A stretch of DNA of 64,000 nt, taken from positions 1-64,000 of the forward strand of contig NZ_CAURPW010000004.1 in assembly GCF_963526985.1 (NCBI RefSeq), in the 5' to 3' direction. The translations under genes were made by a program, and so were the position numbers. The notes beneath the pieces were generated by a model. That model was not told the origin of the DNA. It ran no database searches and saw nothing but the letters and a program-made list of their open reading frames with translations. Position 1 is the stretch's first letter. Each line of letters begins with the position of its first letter. Origin of the DNA: an uncultured Campylobacter sp. GTDB taxonomy: Bacteria > Campylobacterota > Campylobacteria > Campylobacterales > Campylobacteraceae. Below are positions 42,077 to 51,565 of this stretch, piece by piece.

Positions 42077-43339
42077 TTACTTACCGGATTGTAGCAGATA
42101 GGTCTTTTTACGCTCGCTGGAGCTACCGATATTTAGCGCGAGGCGGTATTTGGTTATCGTGCGGCGAACGACCTCGACGTTAAATTCCTTCTTTATAAAC
42201 TCCAAAATTTTCAGATCGCTAAGCGGCTTGGCGGGATTTTCGTTTCGGACGAGATTTGCCACGAAGTCCTTGATAGCCTTGTTTGAGACGTCCTCATCGA
42301 TCGCAGCGGAAAAAAAGCTCTTTATAGGCACGAGCCCGCGTGAGCACTCGAGGTATTTGTTTGAGATGCCGCGCGAGATGGTTGAGGGGTTTCGCCCCAG
42401 ATCCTCGGCGATATCTTTTAGGCGCATAGGCTTGATGTCGCCGCCGAAAAAGTAATCATACTGATACTCCACTAGCATTAGGGCGATCTTTCTAAGCGTG
42501 GCTTTTCGCATATCAAGCGCGTCTATGAGGTCTTTGGCCTCTTTTACGCGCGAGGCGACGAAGCTCTCTTTTTCGTCCAGCCCTTCGACGTCGATGACGA
42601 TCTCGGGGTAAAAGTCGTCGTTAATGCGCACCTCGATACCGCCCGAGCTCGTGTCTATGACGATGTCGGGGATGATCGCCGCAGCCTCGCTCATATACTC
42701 GATCGCGGGCGGATTTTTTAGCCTCTTGATGACGGCGAGAGCTTCATTGTAGAGCGGGATTTTGCGCATTTGGGAGAGGTTTTCGAAATTTAACGCAAGC
42801 TTTTTAGCGCTTTCAAAGAGCTTTTCGTCCAGATTTAGCTCCTCAAGCTGAAACAAAAAGCACTCTTTGTAGTCCTTTGCGCCGATGCCGGCGGGCTCTA
42901 GGTAGGCAAAGCGCTTTCGCACCGACTCGATCTCCGCCTCGCTAAATTCGTCAAAGGCTTCAGGCTCGTAGTAGCCCTCCTCGTTTATGCACTCGATGAT
43001 TTTCATCGCGATTTTTTGGGATTTTTCAGTCGGAAAAAGGGGTTTATCTATCTGCTCGATTAGCTTGTCGTAAAGCCCGGTTTTAGCCACGCTAAAGCTT
43101 TCGATATTGTCGGTTACGCTGTTTTTTGATATTTCTTTGAAGAAATTTTTATCTTTTTTAGACGGCGCGGCGCTCGGTAGCTCGCTTAAATTTCGTTGCC
43201 GCACGCTTGCAAACGGATTATCCGCTAAAAACGGCTCAAGCGTCTCCTTTAGCTCCTCGACGCTGCTGCTAAGTATCGGCAGCCACGAGCGCAACGTATG
43301 CGAGAGCTTATTTTTGGGAGCTTGAGTTTGCTTTAGCAT
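42077..43339 (-). CDS. rpoN: RNA polymerase sigma-54 factor
   Basis: RpoN directs transcription of the middle flagellar genes (rod, hook, flaB) in Campylobacter with activator FlgR. The 420-aa protein has an N-terminal activator-contact region (residues 1-40, Gln-poor here), the core-binding region, a helix-turn-helix (LKDIAEDLGRNPSTISRGISNKYL) and the C-terminal RpoN box (VVRRTITKYRLALNI at about 390-405). The ATG overlaps the lptB stop (TAATG). Confidence 0.95.
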   Translation of the reverse strand: MLKQTQAPKNKLSHTLRSWLPILSSSVEELKETLEPFLADNPFASVRQRNLSELPSAAPSKKDKNFFKEISKNSVTDNIESFSVAKTGLYDKLIEQIDKPLFPTEKSQKIAMKIIECINEEGYYEPEAFDEFSEAEIESVRKRFAYLEPAGIGAKDYKECFLFQLEELNLDEKLFESAKKLALNFENLSQMRKIPLYNEALAVIKRLKNPPAIEYMSEAAAIIPDIVIDTSSGGIEVRINDDFYPEIVIDVEGLDEKESFVASRVKEAKDLIDALDMRKATLRKIALMLVEYQYDYFFGGDIKPMRLKDIAEDLGRNPSTISRGISNKYLECSRGLVPIKSFFSAAIDEDVSNKAIKDFVANLVRNENPAKPLSDLKILEFIKKEFNVEVVRRTITKYRLALNIGSSSERKKTYLLQSGK

Positions 43340-44067
43340 TATTCTACAAATTTAAACTCTTCGCCCAGATAGTGGGTGCGCACGAGTTTGTTGTTCGCGA
43401 CTTCGTTCGCGCTACCGCTAGCTAGCAGGCTACCGTCCTTGATCACGTAGGCTCGGTCGCAGATGGCTAGCGTCTCGCGGACGTTGTGGTCGGTGATGAG
43501 CACGCCTATACCAAGCTTTTTTAGATCGCGAACGATACTTTGTATATCGCTAACGGCGATCGGATCGACGCCGGCAAAGGGCTCATCCAGTAGCAAAAAT
43601 TTAGGCGTAATGATTAGGCTTCTAGCGATCTCGCAACGTCTGCGCTCGCCGCCGCTTAGGCTCACGCCCTTTCGCAGGCGTATGGGCTCGATATTTAGCA
43701 AATTTAGCATCTCGTTTACTTTTTTCTCGCGGACGGCTTCGTCTTTATATAATATCTCAGCGCCGAGCAGTAAATTTTCCTCGACGGAGAGGTCTTTAAA
43801 TATACTTGATTCTTGCGGCAGATAGCCAATCCCCATGTGTGCGCGCTTGTGTAGCGGCACCTTCGTCACGTCCGCGCCGTCTAAAAACACGCTGCCGCTA
43901 GAGGGCGAGATAAGCCCGCATATCATATAAAACGTCGTCGTTTTACCCGCGCCGTTTGGACCTAGCAGCCCTACTACCTCGCCGCTTTTGACCTCTAGCG
44001 AGATGCCTTTTATGATGTTTGTTTTTTTGATCGTTTTTTGTAAATCTTTAACTTCTAATTTATGCAC
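43339..44067 (-). CDS. lptB: LPS/LOS export ABC ATPase LptB
   Basis: LptB drives extraction of lipooligosaccharide from the inner membrane with LptFG. The 242-aa protein has Walker A GPNGAGKTT, the signature SLSGGERRRCEIARSL, Walker B FLLLDEPFAGVDP and switch His (ITDHNVRE). Start is GTG 44065-44067, overlapping the tsaE end by 8 bp. The order S4 protein, tsaE, lptB, rpoN is a conserved Campylobacter block. Confidence 0.93.
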   Translation of the reverse strand: MHKLEVKDLQKTIKKTNIIKGISLEVKSGEVVGLLGPNGAGKTTTFYMICGLISPSSGSVFLDGADVTKVPLHKRAHMGIGYLPQESSIFKDLSVEENLLLGAEILYKDEAVREKKVNEMLNLLNIEPIRLRKGVSLSGGERRRCEIARSLIITPKFLLLDEPFAGVDPIAVSDIQSIVRDLKKLGIGVLITDHNVRETLAICDRAYVIKDGSLLASGSANEVANNKLVRTHYLGEEFKFVE

Positions 44068-44461
44068 CGTAAACCTCGTATTTTCGCCCTTTTTGGCTAG
44101 GCGAGATGACTACCTTGACGCATTTTTCGCCCAAATTTTCTAGCGCCTTTTCCAGTCGCTCGTCGCCCCACTCTACTAGATGAAGCCCCTCTTCTAGCAA
44201 ATTTTCAAAAAGCCCGTTTTGCAGTATCGCGTCAAGTCCGTTTTGATAGATATCGTAGTGATAAATTTTATCCCCGTAGCTTTGCATGACCGAAAATGTG
44301 GGCGAAGTAACCTCCATATCGATGCCGCGAGCCTTTACGATGGCTTTAACAAGCGTCGTTTTGCCGCTGGCTAAATTTCCCTGCAAGATAACGACGCCGC
44401 TTTGGGGTAAAATTTTTACTACCTCCTCAAGCTCGCCAAGTCCCAAATTTAGCTCTATCAT
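44060..44461 (-). CDS. tsaE: tRNA t6A biosynthesis ATPase TsaE
   Basis: TsaE acts with TsaB and TsaD to make N6-threonylcarbamoyladenosine at position 37 of ANN-reading tRNAs. The 133-aa protein has Walker A GNLASGKTTLVKAI and SPTFSVMQSYG, and the conserved HLVEWGDE near the C-terminus. The ATG overlaps the S4-gene stop (ATGA). Confidence 0.93.
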   Translation of the reverse strand: MIELNLGLGELEEVVKILPQSGVVILQGNLASGKTTLVKAIVKARGIDMEVTSPTFSVMQSYGDKIYHYDIYQNGLDAILQNGLFENLLEEGLHLVEWGDERLEKALENLGEKCVKVVISPSQKGRKYEVYGA

Positions 44462-44703
44462 AGCTCTTGTACGTATAGCGCTTGGGCTGATTTTGGGATG
44501 CTTTTGGTCTCCGGGATCGCCAGCACCTCGTAGCGCGCTTCTTTCGTTAAAAATTTGATCGTTATCACGTCGCCTATTTTGACCTCTTTGGCAGGTTTGG
44601 CGACGACGCCGTTTACGCTCACGACGCCGCTTTTACACATGTCTTCGCTGACCGCGCGCCTTTTTGTTATATTTACGGTATTTAAAAACTTATCTACTCT
44701 CAT
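44458..44703 (-). CDS. S4-domain RNA-binding protein (Hsp15-like)
   Basis: An 81-aa protein made of a single S4 fold: MRVDKFLNTVNITKRRAVSEDMC then VSVNGVVAKPAKEVKIGDVI. Proteins of this kind bind rRNA or rescue stalled 50S subunits. I chose ATG 44701-44703 because it gives the standard S4 start; a TTG six codons earlier is less likely. First gene of the tsaE-lptB-rpoN run, divergent from argG. Confidence 0.85.
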   Translation of the reverse strand: MRVDKFLNTVNITKRRAVSEDMCKSGVVSVNGVVAKPAKEVKIGDVITIKFLTKEARYEVLAIPETKSIPKSAQALYVQEL

Positions 44704-44834
44704 AGCGGCGATTTTAGCCAAATTTGGCTTAAATTTTTAATTCCTCGCCGCTGCATATTAAATTTAATGTAAATTTGACGTTTAGCGCACGCGATTTTAG
44801 CGGAGATATTTATAACAAATTAATCAAATTTGGC

Positions 44835-44840
44835 TAAAAT
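44835..44840 (+). promoter_or_regulatory. -10-like element of argG
   Basis: TAAAAT lies 30 nt upstream of the argG ATG after an A+T-rich stretch. A moderate match only. Confidence 0.35.
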
Positions 44841-44869
44841 ACGCGTCATCTCAATATAAAGGATAGAGA

Positions 44870-46093
44870 ATGAAAAAAGATGTGAAAAAAGTCGTTCTCG
44901 CCTATTCGGGCGGACTTGATACGAGCATTATTTTAAAATGGCTGCAAGATGAGTATAAATGCGAAGTGGTGACCTTTACCGCCGATATCGGTCAGGGCGA
45001 GGAGCTAGAACCCGCACGCCAAAAAGCGCTGGAGCTCGGTATAAAACCCGAAAATATATTTATAGAGGATTTAAAAGAAGAATTTGCGCGAGATTTCGTA
45101 TTTCCGATGTTTAGAGCAAACGCCGTTTACGAGGGCGAGTATCTACTAGGCACCTCGATAGCTCGCCCGCTGATAGCTAAAAAACAAGCCGAAATCGCCG
45201 CCAAAGTAGGCGCCGACGGCGTAAGCCACGGAGCAACCGGCAAAGGCAACGACCAAGTGCGCTTCGAGCTAGGCTACTACGCGCTGGGAGATAACCTAAC
45301 CATCATCGCTCCTTGGCGCGAGTGGGATCTAAACAGCCGCGAAAAGCTACTAAAATACGCCGAAAAAAACGGTATCAAAATAGAAAAGAAACCGGGCAAA
45401 AGCCCCTACTCTATGGACGCAAATTTACTCCATATCAGCTACGAAGGCTTGGTGCTTGAAAACCCGGCTCAAGCTCCGGAAGCCGATATGTGGCGCTGGA
45501 CGGTAAGCCCGAAAGACGCTCCGAACGAAAGCGAAATAATAGAAATCGGCTACGAAAAAGGCGATCCCGTTAGCATAAACGGCAAAAAAATGAGCCCGGC
45601 GGCGCTGCTAGCCGAGCTAAACCGCTTAGGCGCCAAACACGGTATCGGCAGACTCGATCTAGTAGAAAACCGCTCGGTCGGCATGAAAAGCCGCGGCTGC
45701 TACGAAACTCCGGGCGGCACGATAATGCTAAAAGCTCACCGCGCGATCGAGAGTATCACGCTAGACCGCGGCGCGGCGCACCTAAAGGACGAGCTAATGC
45801 CTCGCTACGCAGAGCTTATCTATAACGGCTACTGGTGGTCGCCTGAGCGTATCATGCTGCAAGCGCTCATCGACAAGAGTCAAGAAAACGTAAACGGCAC
45901 GGTCAAAGTCGAGCTCTACAAGGGCAACGTCATCGTACTAGGACGCGACAGCAAGACGGACAATCTCTTTAGCGAAGCATTTTGCACGTTTGAAGAAGAT
46001 AGCGTGTTTGATCAAAAAGATGCGAACGGATTTATCAAGCTAAACGCGCTAAGATTTATCATCGGACGCAAAAACGGACGCAAATTTAACTAA
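44870..46093 (+). CDS. argG: argininosuccinate synthase
   Basis: ArgG joins citrulline and aspartate with ATP in arginine synthesis. The 407-aa protein shows the PP-loop AYSGGLDTSIIL near the N-terminus, TGKGNDQVRFE, the citrulline/aspartate-site motif GRLDLVENRSVGMKSRG and a C-terminus typical of type I enzymes. Start ATG has AAGGATAGAGA. It leads a run of argG, rplI, hslV, hslU, era with very short gaps. Confidence 0.97.
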   Translation: MKKDVKKVVLAYSGGLDTSIILKWLQDEYKCEVVTFTADIGQGEELEPARQKALELGIKPENIFIEDLKEEFARDFVFPMFRANAVYEGEYLLGTSIARPLIAKKQAEIAAKVGADGVSHGATGKGNDQVRFELGYYALGDNLTIIAPWREWDLNSREKLLKYAEKNGIKIEKKPGKSPYSMDANLLHISYEGLVLENPAQAPEADMWRWTVSPKDAPNESEIIEIGYEKGDPVSINGKKMSPAALLAELNRLGAKHGIGRLDLVENRSVGMKSRGCYETPGGTIMLKAHRAIESITLDRGAAHLKDELMPRYAELIYNGYWWSPERIMLQALIDKSQENVNGTVKVELYKGNVIVLGRDSKTDNLFSEAFCTFEEDSVFDQKDANGFIKLNALRFIIGRKNGRKFN

Positions 46094-46107
46094 ATAAAAG
46101 GATAAAA

Positions 46108-46554
46108 ATGAAAGTACTACTGATAAAAGACGTAAAATCGCTCGGAAAAGCCGGCGAAATCAAAGAGGTAAAAGAAGGCTACGGAAATAACTTCCTAATC
46201 GGCAAAGGCTTTGCTAAAGCCGCGACCCCCGATGTTTTGCGCCAGTACGAAGCCGAGCAAAAACGTAAGGCCGAGGAGCTAAAATACGAGATCGCAAATA
46301 TAGAAAAGCTAAAATCCGAGATCGAAAAAATCACGCTCAAGGTTAAAAAGCCGCTCGGAGCAAACGGCGCGCTATTTGGCGCGGTGACGAAGGACGAGAT
46401 TTCAGAAGCGCTAGAAAAAAATCATCATCTAGTCGTAGATAAAAAGGCGTTTGATTTTGCTCACACTATAAAAGCGACCGGCATCTACGAAGTGGATGTC
46501 AAGCTCGGCCATGCCGTGCGCGCCACGCTAAAACTAGACGTCGAGGGCGAATAA
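46108..46554 (+). CDS. rplI: 50S ribosomal protein L9
   Basis: L9 binds 23S rRNA near the L1 stalk and helps keep reading frame. The 148-aa protein has the N-terminal signature GEIKEVKEGYGNNFLIGKG (residues 14-32), a long connecting helix (about 42-75) and the C-terminal domain. Its stop is directly followed by the hslV GTG. Confidence 0.97.
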   Translation: MKVLLIKDVKSLGKAGEIKEVKEGYGNNFLIGKGFAKAATPDVLRQYEAEQKRKAEELKYEIANIEKLKSEIEKITLKVKKPLGANGALFGAVTKDEISEALEKNHHLVVDKKAFDFAHTIKATGIYEVDVKLGHAVRATLKLDVEGE

Positions 46555-47088
46555 GTGTTTCACGCGACTACCATTTTAGCCTACAAAGGCAAGAACAAAT
46601 CGGTCATCGGTGGCGACGGACAAGTGAGCTTTGGCAATACGGTGCTAAAAGGCAACGCGGTAAAAATCCGCAAAATCCACGGCGGCAATGTCCTAGCGGG
46701 CTTTGCCGGCAGCACAGCCGATGCGTTTAATCTCTTTGATATGTTTGAAAACAACCTCGAGCACGCCAAAGGCGACCTGCTAAAAGCGGTGATCGAGTTT
46801 AGCAAAGAGTGGCGCAAGGATAAATATCTGCGCAAGCTAGAAGCTATGATGCTGGTGCTTGACCGCGAGAAAATTTTCCTTTTAAGCGGAACGGGCGATG
46901 TCGTAGAGCCAGAGGATGGCAAGATAGCCGCTATCGGAAGCGGCGGCAACTATGCCCTATCCGCTGCCCGCGCGCTGGATAAATTTGCCCAGATCGACGA
47001 AGAGGAGCTCGTAAAAGAGAGCCTAAAGATCGCGGGCGAAATTTGCATTTACACAAACACGAACATAAAAACCTACGTTTTAGAATAG
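46555..47088 (+). CDS. hslV: ATP-dependent protease peptidase subunit HslV
   Basis: HslV is the proteasome-like peptidase of the HslUV complex. The 177-aa protein starts MFHATTILAYKG; Thr5 is the expected catalytic N-terminal Thr after removal of a four-residue propeptide, longer than the single Met of E. coli. Conserved GGDGQVSFGN and GSGGNYALSAARAL are present. Start is GTG 46555-46557 right after the rplI stop (TAAGTG). Confidence 0.96.
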   Translation: MFHATTILAYKGKNKSVIGGDGQVSFGNTVLKGNAVKIRKIHGGNVLAGFAGSTADAFNLFDMFENNLEHAKGDLLKAVIEFSKEWRKDKYLRKLEAMMLVLDREKIFLLSGTGDVVEPEDGKIAAIGSGGNYALSAARALDKFAQIDEEELVKESLKIAGEICIYTNTNIKTYVLE

Positions 47089-47095
47089 AGAAAAG

Positions 47096-48418
47096 ATGAA
47101 TTTAACCCCAAAAGAGATAGTGAAATTTTTAGACGATTACGTCATCGGGCAAAAGGACGCCAAAAAGATCATCGCCATCGCGCTACGAAACCGCTACCGC
47201 AGGATGAAACTAGATAAAACGATGCAAGACGACATAATGCCAAAAAACATCCTGATGATAGGCTCGACGGGCGTGGGCAAAACCGAGATCGCAAGGCGTC
47301 TGTCAAAGATGATGGGCTTGCCGTTTATCAAAGTAGAAGCTAGCAAATACACCGAAGTGGGCTTCGTCGGACGCGACGTAGAAAGCATGGTGCGCGACCT
47401 GGCGGCTGCGTCGGTAAATTTGGTCAAAGCCGAACAGCGCGAGAAAAACCGTGAGAAAATCGACGAATACGTAAAAGATAAGATAATAAAAAAACTCCTG
47501 CCGCCTCTGCCCACAGGCGCGAGCGAAGAGAAAAAAGCAGACTACGAAAAAAGCTACGAAAAGATGATGAGCAGGCTCGAAAACGGCGATCTAGATGATC
47601 TAAACATCGAGATAGAAGTCGTACAAAATAGCTTTGACGCGGGAGCGAACGTGCCGCCCGATATGGCGCAAATGCAAGAGAGCTTCGTCAAAATCATCGG
47701 CCTAAGCAACAAAACCGTCAAAAAAGAGATGAAGGTAAAAGACGCTAAAGAAGCGCTCAAAAACGAAGCTAGCGATAAAATTTTAGATATGGAGAGCATC
47801 AAAACAGAAGCCGTGCGAAGAGCCGAGAACGAAGGCATAATCTTTATCGACGAGATCGATAAAGTCGCGGTGAGCTCCGGAAACTCAGGCAGGCAAGATC
47901 CGAGCAAAGAAGGCGTACAGCGCGACTTGCTACCTATCGTGGAGGGCTCGACGGTAACTACCAAATTTGGCGCCATAAAGACCGACCATATCCTTTTTAT
48001 CGCCGCGGGCGCCTTTCACATCAGCAAGCCAAGCGATCTAATCCCGGAGCTTCAGGGACGTTTCCCGTTGCGAGTCGAGCTTGATAGCCTAGATGAAAAT
48101 GCGCTGTATCAAATTTTAACTCAGCCTAAAAATTCGCTACTCAAACAATATGAAGCGCTTTTAAAAACCGAAAATGTTGAGCTTAAATTTAACGATGAAG
48201 CCATCAGGGCTATCGCCAAAATAGCTCAAAACGCAAACGAAAAAATGGAAGATATCGGCGCTAGACGCCTACACACCGTGATCGAGCGCGTGATCGAGGA
48301 TATCAGCTTTGAGGCTAACGAGCACGGCGGCGAGACGGTAGAAGTGGACAAAGCCCTCGTAGAAAAGCGCCTCTCAGACGTCGTCGAGGACCAGGATCTA
48401 GCGAGATATATCTTATGA
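47096..48418 (+). CDS. hslU: ATP-dependent protease ATPase subunit HslU
   Basis: HslU unfolds substrates and feeds them to HslV. The 440-aa AAA+ protein has Walker A GSTGVGKTEIARRL, the pore motif KYTEVGFVGRDVES, Walker B GIIFIDEIDKV, sensor-2 region GARRLHTVIER and the C-terminal RYIL tail that docks into HslV. The I domain (about 110-230) is present. Its stop overlaps the era start (ATGA). Confidence 0.97.
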   Translation: MNLTPKEIVKFLDDYVIGQKDAKKIIAIALRNRYRRMKLDKTMQDDIMPKNILMIGSTGVGKTEIARRLSKMMGLPFIKVEASKYTEVGFVGRDVESMVRDLAAASVNLVKAEQREKNREKIDEYVKDKIIKKLLPPLPTGASEEKKADYEKSYEKMMSRLENGDLDDLNIEIEVVQNSFDAGANVPPDMAQMQESFVKIIGLSNKTVKKEMKVKDAKEALKNEASDKILDMESIKTEAVRRAENEGIIFIDEIDKVAVSSGNSGRQDPSKEGVQRDLLPIVEGSTVTTKFGAIKTDHILFIAAGAFHISKPSDLIPELQGRFPLRVELDSLDENALYQILTQPKNSLLKQYEALLKTENVELKFNDEAIRAIAKIAQNANEKMEDIGARRLHTVIERVIEDISFEANEHGGETVEVDKALVEKRLSDVVEDQDLARYIL

Positions 48419-49284
48419 AATCAGGCTTTGTTAGCATCATAGGCCGTACGAATGCAGGCAAAAGCTCGCTTTTAAATTTTTTGCTTGATGCGAAGATCAC
48501 TATCGTCTCGCACAAGCAAAACGCCACGAGGCGTAAGATCAGCGGTATCGTGATGAACGGCGAGGATCAGATCGTTTTTACCGATACGCCGGGACTTCAC
48601 GAAAGCAACAAGACGCTAAATAAGCTAATGATAAACGAAGCGATAAAATCGATGGGCGACTGCGATGCGATCGTATTTTTGGCGCCTATTCACGACGACA
48701 TAGACGACTACGTCAAATTTTTAAATCTAAATCCGCAAAAACCTCATATTCTGGTGCTTACCAAGGTCGACGAAGTCTCAAATGCAAAAGTACTTGAAAA
48801 AATCGCGCAATATCAAAAATTTCAAGACAAATTTACCGCGCTTTTGCCTTTTAGCATCAAAAAGCAAACTTATAAAAAGCCGCTTTTGGATGAGATTTGC
48901 AAGCTTTTGCCTGAGCACGAGTATTTTTACGATCCGGAATTTTTAACGCCGACAAATGAAAAGGAAATTTTTCGTGAATTTATCCTTGAGGCACTCTATG
49001 ACAATCTAAGCGACGAGATCCCCTACTCCACCGACGTACTTATAGATAAAGTCAAAGAAAAACCGGAAATAACTGAAATTTATGCCACCATAATCACCGA
49101 GCGCGAGATACACAAATCTATGATTATCGGAAAAAACGGGCAAACCATCAAAAGAATCGGGATAAATTCAAGAAAGTTAATATCAAATTTTACGGGACAA
49201 AAAATACTCGTAAAGCTCGTTGTAGTGGTTAAAAAAGACTGGCGAAAAGACGAAAAAACTATAAAAAGCTTGAATATTTTATAA
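48415..49284 (+). CDS. era: ribosome-assembly GTPase Era
   Basis: Era binds the 3' end of 16S rRNA during 30S maturation. The 289-aa protein has P-loop GRTNAGKSSLLNFLL, switch FTDTPGLHES, the specificity loop LTKVDE and a C-terminal KH domain (about 205-285) with IIGKNGQTIKRIG. The first P-loop residues vary from the usual GRPNVGKS (Pro to Thr, Val to Ala). Last gene of the argG run. Confidence 0.96.
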   Translation: MKSGFVSIIGRTNAGKSSLLNFLLDAKITIVSHKQNATRRKISGIVMNGEDQIVFTDTPGLHESNKTLNKLMINEAIKSMGDCDAIVFLAPIHDDIDDYVKFLNLNPQKPHILVLTKVDEVSNAKVLEKIAQYQKFQDKFTALLPFSIKKQTYKKPLLDEICKLLPEHEYFYDPEFLTPTNEKEIFREFILEALYDNLSDEIPYSTDVLIDKVKEKPEITEIYATIITEREIHKSMIIGKNGQTIKRIGINSRKLISNFTGQKILVKLVVVVKKDWRKDEKTIKSLNIL

Positions 49285-49314
49285 ACGTTTGTTAAGTTGC
49301 GTCACTTTTTATGA

Positions 49315-49320
49315 TATAAT
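49315..49320 (+). promoter_or_regulatory. -10 element of the cts cluster
   Basis: A perfect TATAAT about 72 nt upstream of the first cts gene, following T-rich sequence; no clear -35. It would drive the eight-gene pilus-type cluster separately from era. Confidence 0.55.
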
Positions 49321-49391
49321 ACATATGTGATTTGTCTATGATTTAGCAGTGGCTAAATTTGAAGCAAGTCGCAGATAAAGGAAGGATAAAA

Positions 49392-50903
49392 ATGGCAAAA
49401 AGTAAAAACGCTACTCCGGCAATAGTCGCGTATGATCCATACTTGCAAACATCTTTTGCTTTTTCCGACAACAAAATTCAACCCGTGGAATTAAGCAAAG
49501 CTAATAAAAATAGCTATTTTGTGTCATACATAAAATATAAAGATCTTATTGTAGGAAATGTAGAGATACCGTCCTCAACCGAAGAAGACGACGTATCAAA
49601 TTTAATCACTATTAAAGCCTATGAGTTATTTAGTTTGGATCCGGCAGCCGAGTATAAAATAGTATATAACGAATTTAACGGAGTTTCGTCCGAAAATAAA
49701 ATTTTCAATGTATTTATATTAGACGTATTATCGGGTGATAAACTATTGTCGCTATTTGTCAAAAAAATACCATATATTGACTATGTAGTAGCCGCTCCTT
49801 TGGCTTTTGAGGCGCTGTATAAGAAAAATATACTATCGGCTCAAAACGTAGATGCATTTATAGTAATGCAAGAAGATGATGCATTTATAGCCGTATATCA
49901 AAACGGAGAATATGCACAATCAAGGCCGTTTAGATACTCATCAAGAACTATCAGCGAAAAATTTTCCACCTTAAGCGGCGATAAGTTAAACGATAGTTCT
50001 TTTTTTAATATCATAAAAGACGGCACAAATACGCCAAACGAAAGAAATAAGTCCTTTATAGTAGAAATTTTTGATGAGATAATTTATTATACTAGCGATG
50101 TAATTGATAGTTTAAATAGATTCGGCGGAGCCAATGTATCAAATTTATATATAGTCTCAGATGTCCCGATGGGAGATTTTTGCGAATGCATTAAAGAAAA
50201 AATTGGCTTAATCGCAAGCAACCTTAATGTTTCAGTAGCCATAAACTCAAAAGAAGTTCAAGCCAGTACCCTAAATGAAATCTTAGTAGTTAATGCGCAG
50301 TACTATCAAGAGACACGCGACAATAGCTTCAACTTTTCAAATTTTTTAAGGCCGCTTCCGTTATTCCAGCGCAGTAGTGGTAAGCTAATAATGTATTCTC
50401 TGCTGGGTATTTTAGGCGGTATAGCTTGGCCAATATATCTTTACGTTTTTGCTACGATAACAGATATAGATACTGCTGACAAAAGAAGCGAGCTCGAAGT
50501 CAACCAGAGAGACTTAGAGAGGATAGAGGCAGAGCTAGCAAGGCTGCAACAAGAAAAAAACAATATAATCGCAAATATCGGGCTAGAAGAAGAAAAGATG
50601 AATTTTAGAAAAAATACGATCTCTGAAATTTATAATAAAAAAGTAGAATATCCTATGAAAAGTATAGTTTTGTTTGAACTTAGTAATCTAATAAACAACA
50701 AAGATATACAAACAGCCAAGATAGTGAATTCAAATAGAGATATGAAGATTATGCTAGTTAGTAAGGATGAGAAAAAACTGACTGAACTTATACAAAATAT
50801 TAGTAATTCAGATAAATACTCTATAACGACAAAAGAGATATCTCTAGATAAAAAATACGGCGTTCCTTCATATGAAACAAATGTTACTATAAAGATAAAA
50901 TAA
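49392..50903 (+). CDS. PilM-PilN-like fused assembly protein (MshI-type)
   Basis: A 503-aa protein, ATG 49392 after GGAAGGATAAAA (an ORF start at 49359 has no site). Residues 1-310 look like the cytoplasmic actin-like fold of PilM/MshI (FIVMQEDDAFIAVYQNGEYA; VSNLYIVSDVP). NFLRPLPLF at about 318-326 resembles the PilN N-terminal motif that PilM binds. A membrane helix (about 332-357) is followed by a coiled coil and a periplasmic PilN-like domain. So PilM and PilN functions seem joined in one chain. First gene of a cluster ordered like MSHA mshI-J-K-L-M-N-E-G. Confidence 0.7.
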   Translation: MAKSKNATPAIVAYDPYLQTSFAFSDNKIQPVELSKANKNSYFVSYIKYKDLIVGNVEIPSSTEEDDVSNLITIKAYELFSLDPAAEYKIVYNEFNGVSSENKIFNVFILDVLSGDKLLSLFVKKIPYIDYVVAAPLAFEALYKKNILSAQNVDAFIVMQEDDAFIAVYQNGEYAQSRPFRYSSRTISEKFSTLSGDKLNDSSFFNIIKDGTNTPNERNKSFIVEIFDEIIYYTSDVIDSLNRFGGANVSNLYIVSDVPMGDFCECIKEKIGLIASNLNVSVAINSKEVQASTLNEILVVNAQYYQETRDNSFNFSNFLRPLPLFQRSSGKLIMYSLLGILGGIAWPIYLYVFATITDIDTADKRSELEVNQRDLERIEAELARLQQEKNNIIANIGLEEEKMNFRKNTISEIYNKKVEYPMKSIVLFELSNLINNKDIQTAKIVNSNRDMKIMLVSKDEKKLTELIQNISNSDKYSITTKEISLDKKYGVPSYETNVTIKIK

Positions 50904-51565
50904 TGAGAAATGATAATATTTTTACAAAAATCGATAACTATTTCGATAATAAGAAACCGAGCGAAGTTTCCGTAATGCTTCTTGCAAGTCTAATACTTAG
51001 CGGAGTCGTTATATACTATGCAATCATGCCATATGCACAAGAGTACCACGACAACGCAATGTCTGAAAATAGTTCTGTAACAACCAAGCTAAATGAAGTT
51101 AATAGTAAGCTTGATAGCCTAAGTTTAAATAACGATAGAAATAACGATAGAAATTTCAAAATAAATCAAGAAAAAAATAGCATTAAACAATTGCAAATAA
51201 AACTCGCAGATACGCAAAAAATGAATCAATACTTTGATGATAAGCTAAAAGAGTTATCTTACCTAATATTTAGCGAACAAAGCTGGGCTGACTTTTTAGA
51301 CAATCTAGCTTTGCTAGCTAATAAAAATAATGTAAAAATAACAAAAATATCAAATACCTTTAAGGAGCCTAGTGCCGAAAAAATAGAGCAAATGCTAGAT
51401 ATAAACATATCAGTAGACGGGGGCTTTAAAGACATAGTAGGATATATTAATGCCATTGAAGAATCAAAACTGGTTGTTGATGTGAGCAATATTGACATCA
51501 ATTCTACAAACGGAAAACTTAAGGGTAATCTAGGAGTATATGTATGGGGGATAAAATATCAATGA
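50903..51565 (+). CDS. PilO/MshJ-like inner-membrane assembly protein
   Basis: A 220-aa bitopic protein: short cytoplasmic tail, one helix (about 21-43), a long periplasmic coiled coil (about 55-105) containing a short repeat (NNDRNNDRN), and a ferredoxin-like domain ending in DVSNIDINSTNGKLKGNLGVYVWG. This is the PilO/MshJ layout, pairing with PilN to align secretin and motor. The ATG overlaps the preceding stop (TAATG), and its own stop overlaps the next start (ATGA). Confidence 0.72.
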   Translation: MRNDNIFTKIDNYFDNKKPSEVSVMLLASLILSGVVIYYAIMPYAQEYHDNAMSENSSVTTKLNEVNSKLDSLSLNNDRNNDRNFKINQEKNSIKQLQIKLADTQKMNQYFDDKLKELSYLIFSEQSWADFLDNLALLANKNNVKITKISNTFKEPSAEKIEQMLDINISVDGGFKDIVGYINAIEESKLVVDVSNIDINSTNGKLKGNLGVYVWGIKYQ

